Positions 52,925 through 61,041 of a DNA stretch of 64,000 nucleotides are shown here, one piece after another; positions within the stretch are counted from its first letter, which is position 1; each line of letters starts with the position of its first letter. The DNA is from Acidithiobacillus sp. YTS05 (GTDB taxonomy: Bacteria > Pseudomonadota > Gammaproteobacteria > Acidithiobacillales > Acidithiobacillaceae): NCBI RefSeq assembly GCF_024396695.1, contig NZ_CP094359.1:2534001-2598000 (forward strand), read 5' to 3'. Below the pieces are notes generated by a model that saw nothing but the letters and a program-made list of their open reading frames with translations, was not told the DNA's origin and did not search any database. Made by a program: the position numbers and the translations under genes.

Positions 52925-55900
52925 CTATTCGAAGTCCAACTCGTTGACCTTGCTGCGCTGGGCGGCGTGTATGGCGTTGCCCACATTCCTATCCACGGCG
53001 GCGGCCTGCTTGAGCGCGGCCGCCAGCTTTTCATCGGTGATGGTCCGGGAGAACCGCGTTCCGTGTTCCGGGTTGTACCAGCGCACGGCGCTCCCCAGGT
53101 CCTCGGTGGCGGTCATGCCCCGGCCAAGGCCCGCTTCCAGATAGTCCCGGGCCGCCACCGTCTTTTGCGTGCCGTCCTTTTGGGTGACGGGCAAGGTATG
53201 CCCGTTCAGGGCGTCCAGGGCGCGGGAGAGTTCATGGAGAGCGGAAGCCGGGTCGCGGGACGGTTCGGGCTTTCCCGGGATGCTTTTTGTCCCGCCATCC
53301 ACCACCGCCGTCACTCCCAGGTGCTCGAACGCTTTGGCGATCTGCGCCTTGGTCTGGGCGTCGATGCGTTCGGCCACCGCTTCCGGGGCAGGCGCTGTGC
53401 GGCCCACAGTAATGGCCGTGGGATCCGTCACGAAGTACGGGTTATCCCCGAACTCCACCCGGACACCGTTGGTGCGCACGTGGGCGTCGGCCTGCGTTTC
53501 AAACCCGGCCTTTCCCCGGAAATACTCTCCGCCCTTGGCGGGGTCCTTGCGCACCAGAAAGGCTTTGTTGAGCAGGTCGCCACCCTCGGGCTCTCCATGT
53601 CGCTTCTCCCATCCCAAGGATTCCAATGCCTGCACCACGGCGCGGCGCTTGGCCTCGAAGGGGTCCGTCGTTTCCCTTTCGCTGGCGGGAGCTGGTACCC
53701 CAGACGGCTCCACTGGAGGCTTTTCCACGGTAGGCAGGTGCTGAGATAGCCCCGCCCGCTCCATGGCCTTGCGCACGTCACCCTCGGGATCCATAGCCAA
53801 TACCGCTTTGGCATAATGGGTGAATATCGGCTTGCGCACCCCGCTGAGATCACGGGTTTCCGGGTTCAACAGGTAGTACGCGGTTACCGCGCCCTCCTTC
53901 CGGGAGACCACGTGGTCCTGGCCTTGAGCCACCTTCTCTGCAACATAGGATTGACCATCGATGATCCGGTCATCCCCCATATGGACCCGGATCGACTGCA
54001 AGTTTACCCAGGCATGGGTTACGCCCCGAACCTTGCGCTCCTCCTCCCGTTTTTCTCTACGCTCCGCATGCGCTTGTTCCATGGCCGCCACACGATCAGG
54101 GCCCGCCCACTCCTGCAATTGCGCCACCCGTTCTTTTTGCGTCTTCCCGAGTTTCACTCCGGTCAGGCGGGAAAAGGCTTCCTCAGAGCCGGGGTTCTGA
54201 CTGTTGGTGCCGATCCAGCGCATCACGTGCTCGAGGTTCCTGTCCTCGACCGCCTGCACAAACTTGTCCGCCATCTCGCTGCCCGGCCGGACCACGGCGC
54301 CGCTTTTCCATAGGCAAGCGAGGTAGATTTCCTTTGGGTCCTGCCGTGACCCAGACTCCAGCAGCGCCTTTCCGTGTTCCTTGAGGCGATTCTTGAAGTC
54401 ATTTTCCAGGGCACGACGGGTTTCCCCTATCCGGTCCTGAATCGGCAAGGATTGCGCGAAGCGCGCTTTCACCTCCGGAATGTTGTAAATCGATTCCCCG
54501 GGGAGAGCCTGCATCAACTCCACCTCCGGGCGCGACGATCCGCGGTATTCCCCTTCACGGATGATGCCGAAGGTCTCATCAACGCCCGCCTGGTATTCGC
54601 GCACCATTTTTTCGTAACCGGCAAAGTCTGCCGGGGCCAAGGACATGGAGACTTCCATGGTCCGCTGGATCAAGGCTTCGGCGCGCTCCGGCAGAGCGTC
54701 GTAAAAGGCCTGGTATGCTGCCAGCGCCTGCTCCCTGGGGCCCGCCATCGCAGCGGTCGGCTGCTCCGGCTCCTGTTCCTTGGGAAGCAGATCCGGATAA
54801 TGCTCCCGCTTGATCTCCAACAGTGTGGTCGGCGTGAAGTGGTAATCCAGCTCCGCCCCGGCACGGGTGATCTCCGGGATGCTGATATACCCCATTTCTG
54901 GGTACCCCATACCTAGATCCGCAAGACCAAAGGCCTGTGTTTGATCCGGGAACCCCGGTCCCTCATTCTCGGGATCGCCGCGGTCCTTCTCGATGATGAA
55001 CCACTGGGCGCCGTTAGGGCCGAAGTAGCGCAGCGAGACCATGCGCTCGCCGTCTGGCAGGCCGTCGCTCTCGTAGGTCGCCGGCATCTGCCGGAGGATC
55101 TCCTGCAGCTCCCGCATCTTGTCCGAGAAAAAGGCTTTTTCCTCGCCTCCCAGGAGTTCGTCCGTGACGGCGGCCTGCCGGACGCCTAGGAAGGGACGCA
55201 CATCGTCGGGGACCTGAGTCAGCATGGATTTGGTGGCCGGAATTTCCGGGGACGGATCTGCCTCTGGAGCAGGCTCCGGGGCGCGACCCGGCTCCACCTG
55301 TAACGCTGGCGTGCGCTCGATGAGGAAATCGCTGATGGCCTGGGCGTCCTTGATGGCCTGGATGAGGATCTGCTTACGCTCCTTCTCGGGCAGGGTACCC
55401 AGCCAGGAAGCAAGATACGCCGCGGAGTTGCCGGTCTCGCGGCCTTCCTCCACGGTTTGCGCGGCAGGGTCGAAACCGATACCCAAAGCGGCGGCGGTCA
55501 TGGCCGCCGACATCTCGGCCCGCAGTTCCTCGATGGCGTACTTTTGATCCCCGAATGTTTTTCCGAACTCCCGGTTCAGGCGCTGGGGATGTCCGGTCGC
55601 ATGGGATAGCTCATGCAGAAGCGTAGTGTCGTGACCGGTGGCGGTATGGAAATCCTCGATCCTGGGCATCTGCACGAAATCTTCACCGGGACGATAGAAG
55701 GCTTTGCTGCCGCCCCGGCGCACGGCTATTCCCATGGCTTCGGACAGGCCATCCAGCCGGGGGTCGGGCCGCCCTTCCAATCCATGGCCGCGCTCCGGGC
55801 GCGCCAGGGGCGGGATGCCGTCGATCTGAGAGGTGTGAAAGACGCTGTAGTAGCGCACACCCAGGCGTTTTTCGGTCTTTTCGATGTCCTGGATCGACTT

Positions 55901-56257
55901 TCCGGATTCCTGGTGGATTGCCTCGATTTCTTCCGGGGTGCGCTTATGCTCGTATTCCTTCCAGACCTCGATGGGGATACCCGAAGATCCTTCGCGTACC
56001 TGCCAGCCCTGTTCCCGGGCTTGCTTGTAGGTGCACCAGCGCGGATCCGAAGGATCCGGGGAGAGGGTCATCAGATTCTGGTAGTTCACGCCCCGATAGG
56101 GCTTGCCGGTCACCGCGTTGATCGGGGGCAGAATCTGCCCGGCTTCCCAGGGCTTTTGCCATGGTGCCGTGCCCTGCTCGATCTGCTCCAGGAGCCGGTT
56201 GGCGACCTCCATCCGCAGATCGCGGCGTTCCTTTGGTTCTTTCGCTGGTTTTGCCAC
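52925..56257 (-). CDS. ArdC-like antirestriction protein, large polyvalent form
   Basis: 1110 aa. N-terminal ssDNA-binding domain of the ArdC type (DUF1738; NRLLEQIEQGTAPWQKPW, GKPYRGVNYQNLM) and a zincin-like metallopeptidase (LLHELSHATGHPQRL near 212, EELRAEMSAA). About 800 residues of further low-identity segments follow. ArdC proteins bind entering single strands and block restriction. Starts with GTG 5-11 nt after a G-rich SD (GGGGGTGATCT). Driven by the tra box at 56287. Confidence 0.82.
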   Translation of the reverse strand: MAKPAKEPKERRDLRMEVANRLLEQIEQGTAPWQKPWEAGQILPPINAVTGKPYRGVNYQNLMTLSPDPSDPRWCTYKQAREQGWQVREGSSGIPIEVWKEYEHKRTPEEIEAIHQESGKSIQDIEKTEKRLGVRYYSVFHTSQIDGIPPLARPERGHGLEGRPDPRLDGLSEAMGIAVRRGGSKAFYRPGEDFVQMPRIEDFHTATGHDTTLLHELSHATGHPQRLNREFGKTFGDQKYAIEELRAEMSAAMTAAALGIGFDPAAQTVEEGRETGNSAAYLASWLGTLPEKERKQILIQAIKDAQAISDFLIERTPALQVEPGRAPEPAPEADPSPEIPATKSMLTQVPDDVRPFLGVRQAAVTDELLGGEEKAFFSDKMRELQEILRQMPATYESDGLPDGERMVSLRYFGPNGAQWFIIEKDRGDPENEGPGFPDQTQAFGLADLGMGYPEMGYISIPEITRAGAELDYHFTPTTLLEIKREHYPDLLPKEQEPEQPTAAMAGPREQALAAYQAFYDALPERAEALIQRTMEVSMSLAPADFAGYEKMVREYQAGVDETFGIIREGEYRGSSRPEVELMQALPGESIYNIPEVKARFAQSLPIQDRIGETRRALENDFKNRLKEHGKALLESGSRQDPKEIYLACLWKSGAVVRPGSEMADKFVQAVEDRNLEHVMRWIGTNSQNPGSEEAFSRLTGVKLGKTQKERVAQLQEWAGPDRVAAMEQAHAERREKREEERKVRGVTHAWVNLQSIRVHMGDDRIIDGQSYVAEKVAQGQDHVVSRKEGAVTAYYLLNPETRDLSGVRKPIFTHYAKAVLAMDPEGDVRKAMERAGLSQHLPTVEKPPVEPSGVPAPASERETTDPFEAKRRAVVQALESLGWEKRHGEPEGGDLLNKAFLVRKDPAKGGEYFRGKAGFETQADAHVRTNGVRVEFGDNPYFVTDPTAITVGRTAPAPEAVAERIDAQTKAQIAKAFEHLGVTAVVDGGTKSIPGKPEPSRDPASALHELSRALDALNGHTLPVTQKDGTQKTVAARDYLEAGLGRGMTATEDLGSAVRWYNPEHGTRFSRTITDEKLAAALKQAAAVDRNVGNAIHAAQRSKVNELDFE

Positions 56258-56286
56258 AGATCACCCCCAAAGTGCTCTTTCCGTCT

Positions 56287-56314
56287 GGGTATAGCCAGCC
56301 GTGGCGGGTATAGC
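56287..56314 (-). promoter_or_regulatory. tra box, ardC copy (two cores)
   Basis: GCTGGCTATACCC (56287-56299 leftward) plus a second GCTATACCC (56306-56314) 6 bp away in the same direction, 30-57 bp before the ardC start. The proximal core lies in a short dyad CTGGGTATAGCCAG. Confidence 0.55.
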
Positions 56315-56326
56315 TTTTGGTCGGGT

Positions 56327-57226
56327 TCAGGCCAGTTCCAGATGCCCAAAAATCGATTGCTGCCGGGCGGCATTCTGCGCGTGATACTCCACCAGGCGCG
56401 GATTCAGCCAGAGGGATTCCGTGCGCTGCGCTTCCAGGGCCGGGTTCTCCTTGCCTGTCGAGTTCCGCACCGTGTTGCAGTGCCAGGCGAAATCCCGGCG
56501 CTCCCAGCCGTCGGCCTCCAGAAGAGCGGCGTAGAGGGGGTGCGCGTAACCCGAGATGGCGACATGACCCGGGCTCCGCTTCAGACGCTCCAGGAGCGCC
56601 CGGTGATCCTCGTCGCTGTACTCGTGGGCGTAGCCTCCCCCCTTCCGGGTCTCCGCCATGTAGGGCGGGTCGCAGTAGAGGACGGCATGCTCGCTGTCGT
56701 AGCGTTCGACGATCTCCAGCGCATCGGCTTGCTCGATGATGACGTTCCGCAGCCGGTCGCGGGCCAGCAATAATTCCTCGTCCACCTTGTTCCGCATCGA
56801 CCGGGCGCGGTTGTCCAGGTACTTCGCCACCGCGAAGCCCGCGGGAGCCCGATCCTCTGGCCGTTGCGTCTCGGCCATGAAGGTTGCCCGGGCGAGGAAA
56901 AAAGTTCGGGCCGCGCGCTCGATGTCGTCAGAGCAGATGTAACGCGGGTCGGACCACTGGTCATAGACCGCCCGCGCATAAGGCGTGTTTTGCAGATATT
57001 CCCGTAGCTCTTCTCCACGGTGACGCAGCACGCGGAAAAAGTGGATCAGGTCTCCGTTGAGGTCGCTGATCACCTCGATACCCATGGGACGGCGGGCAAA
57101 CAGCAGGCTGGCCCCACCGCAAAAGGGTTCGACGTAGGTCTGGAACCGGTTGGGCGCGGGTAACAGGGGCAGGATTTTGTCCGCCATGCGGCCCTTGCCG
57201 CCCAGATAGGGAATGGGGCTCCTCAT
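56327..57226 (-). CDS. Dam-family DNA adenine methylase
   Basis: 299 aa, alpha group: SAM-binding YLGGKGRMADKI and VEPFCGGASLLFA, catalytic DPPY in LYCDPPYMAETRKGGGY near 188, and a HEYS..DH segment. Expected to methylate adenine (GATC-type in the family; the target cannot be read). No partner endonuclease adjoins. It may protect transferred DNA from recipient restriction. Overlaps the HTH gene by 4 bp. Confidence 0.88.
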   Translation of the reverse strand: MRSPIPYLGGKGRMADKILPLLPAPNRFQTYVEPFCGGASLLFARRPMGIEVISDLNGDLIHFFRVLRHRGEELREYLQNTPYARAVYDQWSDPRYICSDDIERAARTFFLARATFMAETQRPEDRAPAGFAVAKYLDNRARSMRNKVDEELLLARDRLRNVIIEQADALEIVERYDSEHAVLYCDPPYMAETRKGGGYAHEYSDEDHRALLERLKRSPGHVAISGYAHPLYAALLEADGWERRDFAWHCNTVRNSTGKENPALEAQRTESLWLNPRLVEYHAQNAARQQSIFGHLELA

Positions 57227-57456
57227 GACACTTCATTTCTTGGCCGCCCACGAGGGCGCGGCGCGGTGGGGGTCGCCGGCAGGGCTTGCGGCAGTCCGGA
57301 AAGCCAGGCTTGCACGTCGCTTTCCCGCCAGCGGCGTCCCCGCGAACCCGGCAGAAGCACCGCCTGCGGGAGCGTCCGGGGGTCACGTCTGACGATGGTC
57401 TTGCGAGACAGTCCCAGAACCTGGGCCAGTTCGGCTGCGGTCAACAGGCGATCCAC
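57223..57456 (-). CDS. Small AlpA/excisionase-like HTH protein
   Basis: 77 aa. MerR-type helix-turn-helix (LLTAAELAQVLGLSRKTIVRRD) and a wing (RGRRWRESDVQAWL) as in helix_turn_helix_17 excisionases. The basic tail ends PRGRPRNEVS. It could steer excision or transcription; it is not beside the integrase, so a local regulator is more likely. Confidence 0.75.
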   Translation of the reverse strand: MDRLLTAAELAQVLGLSRKTIVRRDPRTLPQAVLLPGSRGRRWRESDVQAWLSGLPQALPATPTAPRPRGRPRNEVS

Positions 57457-57459
57457 GGT

Positions 57460-58890
57460 TCACCTCCAGATCTGCCATTCCGGGGAGCGCCGGATCCACA
57501 CCGTGGGTGGCGGATCTGGAAGGTGCAGAACCTCCCCCACGAAGGAGGTGAACTCCCACCGGCTGTCCCAGGGCGTCGGTTTGCAAGCACGGGCATTGAA
57601 TACGATGGCGGGCGGCCCGCCAGGGGGTGCGTGCTCGTCCAGCAACGGCGGTACACCGGGGGGATCCACGGGGGCGTAATCGACCGGGACGTAGCGAGGC
57701 TTTGGCGGCGGTACGCGTCCTTGCCGGAGATCTTCGGTGTCGATGAGCCATCCGAGATCCCGGTCTTCCGTGGGAATGGCTGCCGCCAGATCCAGGCATG
57801 GGCCGGGTACGGCCGGGTGTTCCGGAGCGTCCGGGATCGGGAGGGCAGCCACAGTCTCCAGGAGGGCGGGCGGGTCCCGCAATTCCGGTCCGGATGGTTC
57901 TGGCTCCGGAATCTCCTGGGCCTCCAGGGGCAATAGAACCTCGTCGATCAGATCCCTGGCCCGGCGGTTCCGCTCCGGATGCAGCCTCTCACGCAGCGCC
58001 TGCAGCAGGGTGAGGGCGATCCGGCATCCGGCCTTGACGCGGGTGATCAGGCGCTTGGCGAGGTCGGTGAGGCGGGCTCCTGTGATCGTCGCCAGTTGGT
58101 CAATGATTTGGGGGGCACGGACCAGAATGTCCGTCAGGGACGGATGGGACTCCGCAATGTGGGCAATGGTAAAGTCCAGCCAACCGGAGACTGAGCGGAT
58201 AGCCGATGCTTCCTCGACTGCCTGGAACTGAGCGTCCACCCCATCTCGCCTCTCTCGCCGTTCCAGGGAGAGGGCCGGATCCTCGCCAAAGGAGGATTCG
58301 TACTCGGACGCATAGAGGGGTTCCAGAAAGCTCAACTCCGGGCTGTCAAACAGGTCTACCGTCCGGTCATCATGCTCGTGGGCTACCACGGCCTCTGGCC
58401 GGTCTTCATCGTCGGGGCGACCGAACACGGCCTGGGTAAGCATATCTGCGGTGGCGTACCCGCAGCCCGTGAGCCGGCGGGAGAACGTCAGGAAATCCTT
58501 GTGCTTGTGCAGGTATGCCCGGGCAATTCCCTGGAAATATCCGAACAGCGTGGCGTTGGGGTAGTCGCGCCAGTCGAAGCGCCGGGCGCCAAAATCCAGC
58601 AACGTGGTCCCGCAGTCCGCAAGAATATCCGGGTCGGAAAACCCGACGTGCCGGGCCAGGCAGGCGACGGCATGGTGCGCCTTGTCGTAAGCCCGTGCAT
58701 ACTGGGCGGACAGTTCCGCCTCTTCCCGCCGGGTCCGGGTTTCTTTTCGGTATAGCTCGCAGAAGCGGATGCTGAACGCGCGTTCCTCCTGTTCCTCTTC
58801 GTGGCCGCGCCTCCAGCGGAATCGGTCGATGCGCGGGTGGACTCCCGCGTCCTGGTCTCGATCCAGGACCTGTAGGTTACTCATGGTCAT
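57460..58890 (-). CDS. Hypothetical, N-terminus weakly sigma-region-2-like
   Basis: 476 aa. Residues about 60-150 (KAHHAVACLARHVGFSDPDI, FGARRFDWRDYPNATLFGYF, QGIARAYLHKHKDFL) follow the helix pattern of sigma-70 region 2. No region 4 is seen; the C-terminal third is Pro-rich. I do not assign a function. GGAGG lies 5 nt before ATG 58890; ATG 58884 is also possible. The start overlaps the end of the Cro-like gene. Confidence 0.5.
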   Translation of the reverse strand: MTMSNLQVLDRDQDAGVHPRIDRFRWRRGHEEEQEERAFSIRFCELYRKETRTRREEAELSAQYARAYDKAHHAVACLARHVGFSDPDILADCGTTLLDFGARRFDWRDYPNATLFGYFQGIARAYLHKHKDFLTFSRRLTGCGYATADMLTQAVFGRPDDEDRPEAVVAHEHDDRTVDLFDSPELSFLEPLYASEYESSFGEDPALSLERRERRDGVDAQFQAVEEASAIRSVSGWLDFTIAHIAESHPSLTDILVRAPQIIDQLATITGARLTDLAKRLITRVKAGCRIALTLLQALRERLHPERNRRARDLIDEVLLPLEAQEIPEPEPSGPELRDPPALLETVAALPIPDAPEHPAVPGPCLDLAAAIPTEDRDLGWLIDTEDLRQGRVPPPKPRYVPVDYAPVDPPGVPPLLDEHAPPGGPPAIVFNARACKPTPWDSRWEFTSFVGEVLHLPDPPPTVWIRRSPEWQIWR

Positions 58891-59161
58891 GGTTCCTCCT
58901 GTGAAGAGGGAGTTGGGAAGGTTTTATGGGCCCAGTGCCCGGTGTGGTGTCGGGGGGGCCAAAGATGTCGGGGCGGAGGTCTGAGCACCGGACGGCGCCG
59001 TTGGTGGCACGTTCGATCTGAACGGAAGCTTTTAGCCCCGGACTGGACAGCCCCTTCACCCACTTGTGGACAGCGGGCTGGGATACCCCGGCCAGTTTGG
59101 CCAGGGCTCTCTGCGAACCTGCAATTTGCAGTGCCAGCAACAAGGAGGGTGTTGGTTCCAT
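58877..59161 (-). CDS. Cro/YdaS-like repressor
   Basis: 94 aa. HTH at about 9-40 (LQIAGSQRALAKLAGVSQPAVHKWV) followed by SVQIERATNGAVRCSDLRPDIF, the YdaS/Cro pattern. The promoter TTGACA-16 bp-TATACT (59195-59168, leftward) puts the transcript start at or one base from the ATG, so translation is probably leaderless. Faces the CI-like gene across shared operators. Confidence 0.8.
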   Translation of the reverse strand: MEPTPSLLLALQIAGSQRALAKLAGVSQPAVHKWVKGLSSPGLKASVQIERATNGAVRCSDLRPDIFGPPDTTPGTGPIKPSQLPLHRRNHDHE

Positions 59162-59232
59162 AACCGCAGTATAACTGGGGTTATGGAACTGTCAATAACC
59201 CTGGTGTGTTTTCAACTGATAACTTTGGTTAT
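59160..59232. promoter_or_regulatory. CI/Cro operator region with divergent promoters
   Basis: Perfect 14-bp palindromes ATAAC-N4-GTTAT at 59171-59184 and 59219-59232, and a degenerate site at 59195-59208. The leftward promoter (TATACT 59168-59173, TTGACA 59190-59195) overlaps the first two sites, so repressor binding would block it. Confidence 0.75.
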
Positions 59233-59244
59233 AGCGTGGTGAGC

Positions 59245-59931
59245 ATGAAGACCTTTGCCGAAAGAGTAAGGATGGCTAGAGAGCATGCCGGGCTGACACA
59301 GGCCCAGCTTGCAGAGGCGGTTGGGATGTCTCAGCCAGGCATCCAAAAATTGGAACGGTCCGGGGGATCGTCGAAGTTCACCACACAGATTGCCTCAGCG
59401 TGTGGCGTAAGCAGCGAATGGCTGGCTACTGGCAAGGGGGAGATGGTAAGCGGGAGTACGCCGCGCAAGCCTGGCTTTGATGTCAATATCGAGCCAGTAG
59501 ATGAACCCATTCGGACGGTGCCGCTGATCAGCTGCGTTGCTGCCGGCAAGATGACCAGTGTCACCGATCCATACGCTCTCGGAGCCTATGAGAAGAAAGT
59601 GCCCGTCTTGGTCGATACATCCAAGTTTGCTTTTGCACTACGGATCCATGGGGACTCCATGGTGCCGGAGTTTGTTCCAGGGGATATTGTGATCATTGAC
59701 CCTGACATAACCCCGCAACCCGGGGATTATGTCATCGCCAAAAACGACGACCAGGAGGCCACCTTTAAAAAATACAGGCCTCGGGGGAGAAACGAAAAAG
59801 GGCAAGAATACTTTGAGCTGGTGCCTTTGAACCCCGACTATCCCACCCTGCGTTCCGATCTGGATCAGATCGCCATTATCGGCACAGTCGTTCAGCACAA
59901 CAGGATAATGCGCCGAACCAATAAGTTGTGA
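59245..59931 (+). CDS. LexA/CI-like XRE repressor with S24 self-cleavage domain
   Basis: 228 aa. HTH at about 12-40 (LTQAQLAEAVGMSQPGIQKL); S24 domain from about 90. Cleavage dyad Ala100-Gly101 in CVAAGK, nucleophile Ser138 in HGDSMVPEF and Lys175 in ATFKKY. Such repressors self-cleave when RecA is activated by DNA damage, turning on the element. Start ATG 59245; the in-frame extension to 59206 covers an operator. Confidence 0.92.
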   Translation: MKTFAERVRMAREHAGLTQAQLAEAVGMSQPGIQKLERSGGSSKFTTQIASACGVSSEWLATGKGEMVSGSTPRKPGFDVNIEPVDEPIRTVPLISCVAAGKMTSVTDPYALGAYEKKVPVLVDTSKFAFALRIHGDSMVPEFVPGDIVIIDPDITPQPGDYVIAKNDDQEATFKKYRPRGRNEKGQEYFELVPLNPDYPTLRSDLDQIAIIGTVVQHNRIMRRTNKL

Positions 59932-59966
59932 CGCCAGCGCGAGGTCGCACCTTTTGGTGTCAGGAA

Positions 59967-60009
59967 ACAACCGTAGTTATTGACATATTGATAACTATGG
60001 TTATTATAA
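59967..60009 (+). promoter_or_regulatory. Second operator pair with rightward promoter
   Basis: Operator-like sites at 59967-59980 (one mismatch) and 59991-60004 (perfect ATAACTATGGTTAT). TTGACA at 59980-59985 and TTATAA at 60004-60009, about 18 bp apart, form a strong promoter overlapping both, directed to the gene at 60055. Confidence 0.7.
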
Positions 60010-60054
60010 CTCCACATAAGCCGCCCTCACCGGTGCGGCATCGTGGAGGCTGTC

Positions 60055-60270
60055 ATGCAAAACGCTATTCGCAAGGGTATACCTTTCCACCAGGGACCTC
60101 GGGAAGCACAGGGGAAGTCCGGCCAGCCGCGGCCGGCTGAACCCATTCCGGTTGCGGTGTCCTATCGGGACGGTGCCGTCCTCACCTTTCTGTTCGACCG
60201 TGCTACCCCGATCCGCGATCTCTCGGCCCTGATCCGCCGGGCTGGTCAGGTGCGGAAGGTGGTGCTCTGA
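60055..60270 (+). CDS. Small hypothetical protein under repressor control
   Basis: 71 aa, basic N-terminus, then one beta-rich unit (PIPVAVSYRDGAVLTFLFD, LIRRAGQVRKVVL). No family recognised. GGAGG lies 5 nt before the ATG. Shares one base with the next gene start (TGATG). First gene after the second operator pair. Confidence 0.6.
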   Translation: MQNAIRKGIPFHQGPREAQGKSGQPRPAEPIPVAVSYRDGAVLTFLFDRATPIRDLSALIRRAGQVRKVVL

Positions 60271-60521
60271 TGATCACCGTGAATATGGCCGGCGTCGTCG
60301 TCCGGCGCGACGGCAAGCTGCTTACTGTACTGGGGACGGCCGATAGGGACGGCGAGACGGTGCTGCATATCCAAGGGGCTGCCACAGACTTTTGGGGGTC
60401 ACCCCGCGAGCTACACCTGAACGGCTATCGACTGATTATCGCCAAACTGCCTATTTGGGATTTGTGGCGGAGGGCGGTGTGTGCGTCGGATCTGGGGGAG
60501 AGGTCAAGCCTAGTGCAATGA
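60270..60521 (+). CDS. Small hypothetical protein
   Basis: 83 aa, beta-rich (VNMAGVVVRRDGKLLTVLGT...LHIQGAATDFWGS). No family recognised. Translationally coupled to the preceding gene; the pair ends in a strong hairpin. Confidence 0.6.
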   Translation: MITVNMAGVVVRRDGKLLTVLGTADRDGETVLHIQGAATDFWGSPRELHLNGYRLIIAKLPIWDLWRRAVCASDLGERSSLVQ

Positions 60522-60548
60522 GAGAAGCCGCGCGTTATGCGGCTTCTC
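60522..60548. terminator. Strong hairpin between convergent genes
   Basis: GAGAAGCCGC / GCGGCTTCTC, a 10-bp perfect stem with a 7-base loop right after the stop at 60521 and overlapping the last codon of the convergent PIN gene. No T-run on either side, so termination is likely but not standard. Confidence 0.5.
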
Positions 60549-61041
60549 ACGCATTGTGAGCTAAAATAAAACGCGCCCGCTCGTGACGCAGCATCTCAAA
60601 GGGGGTCATCACCTTGATATTAAGACCCACGCATACGTTAGGAATTTTAACCTTGTTTGGCGTATCGGCAAGCCGCTCGTGAGTCACCACTACATAGCCG
60701 CTAGTCAGGGCATGAGCGATCAGCCAGTAGTCTGCCGCCTGGAAAAAGGTGTTTTTTGCAGCCGGGGTGTAGCCGTTGTTGTTCACCCAGTTAGTTACCG
60801 CACCCAAAGCGGAAAAAATTCCGGCACTCGGCTTCAGAAAGAAACGCTCATCTCCAACCTTCGCCCATTCCGCCAGTTCATCGTCTCCCGCCTCGATCTC
60901 GTCTTTCACCTTGTCAATGCTGAACACCTGTCCCACCCGATTTCGAGCGATCAGCCAATCCCAAAAGGCCGGGCAGAAGTCCAGCCCGTAGTGCAGGTTG
61001 TTTGCTGATATGAAGACATTGGCATCCAATAAATAGTTCAT
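60547..61041 (-). CDS. DUF4411 PIN-like toxin
   Basis: 164 aa. PIN-like start MNYLLDANVFISANN, Glu in DKVKDEIEAGDDEL, DYWLIAHAL, and the closing CVGLNIKVMTPFEMLR, the DUF4411 pattern. Expected ribonuclease toxin. Its start overlaps the ImmA/IrrE gene by 4 bp, which makes the two a TA-like pair. Confidence 0.85.
   Translation of the reverse strand: MNYLLDANVFISANNLHYGLDFCPAFWDWLIARNRVGQVFSIDKVKDEIEAGDDELAEWAKVGDERFFLKPSAGIFSALGAVTNWVNNNGYTPAAKNTFFQAADYWLIAHALTSGYVVVTHERLADTPNKVKIPNVCVGLNIKVMTPFEMLRHERARFILAHNA

Noticed and set aside
50318..53749. 1143-codon rightward open frame
   Set aside because: Antisense to four supported leftward genes (50276-52915 and the 3' part of the ArdC gene); low-complexity, no family motifs. 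GC-rich DNA leaves antisense frames open.
60522..60548. Classical rho-independent terminator
   Set aside because: The stem is strong but no T-run follows on either strand, so it is listed only as a possible terminator.
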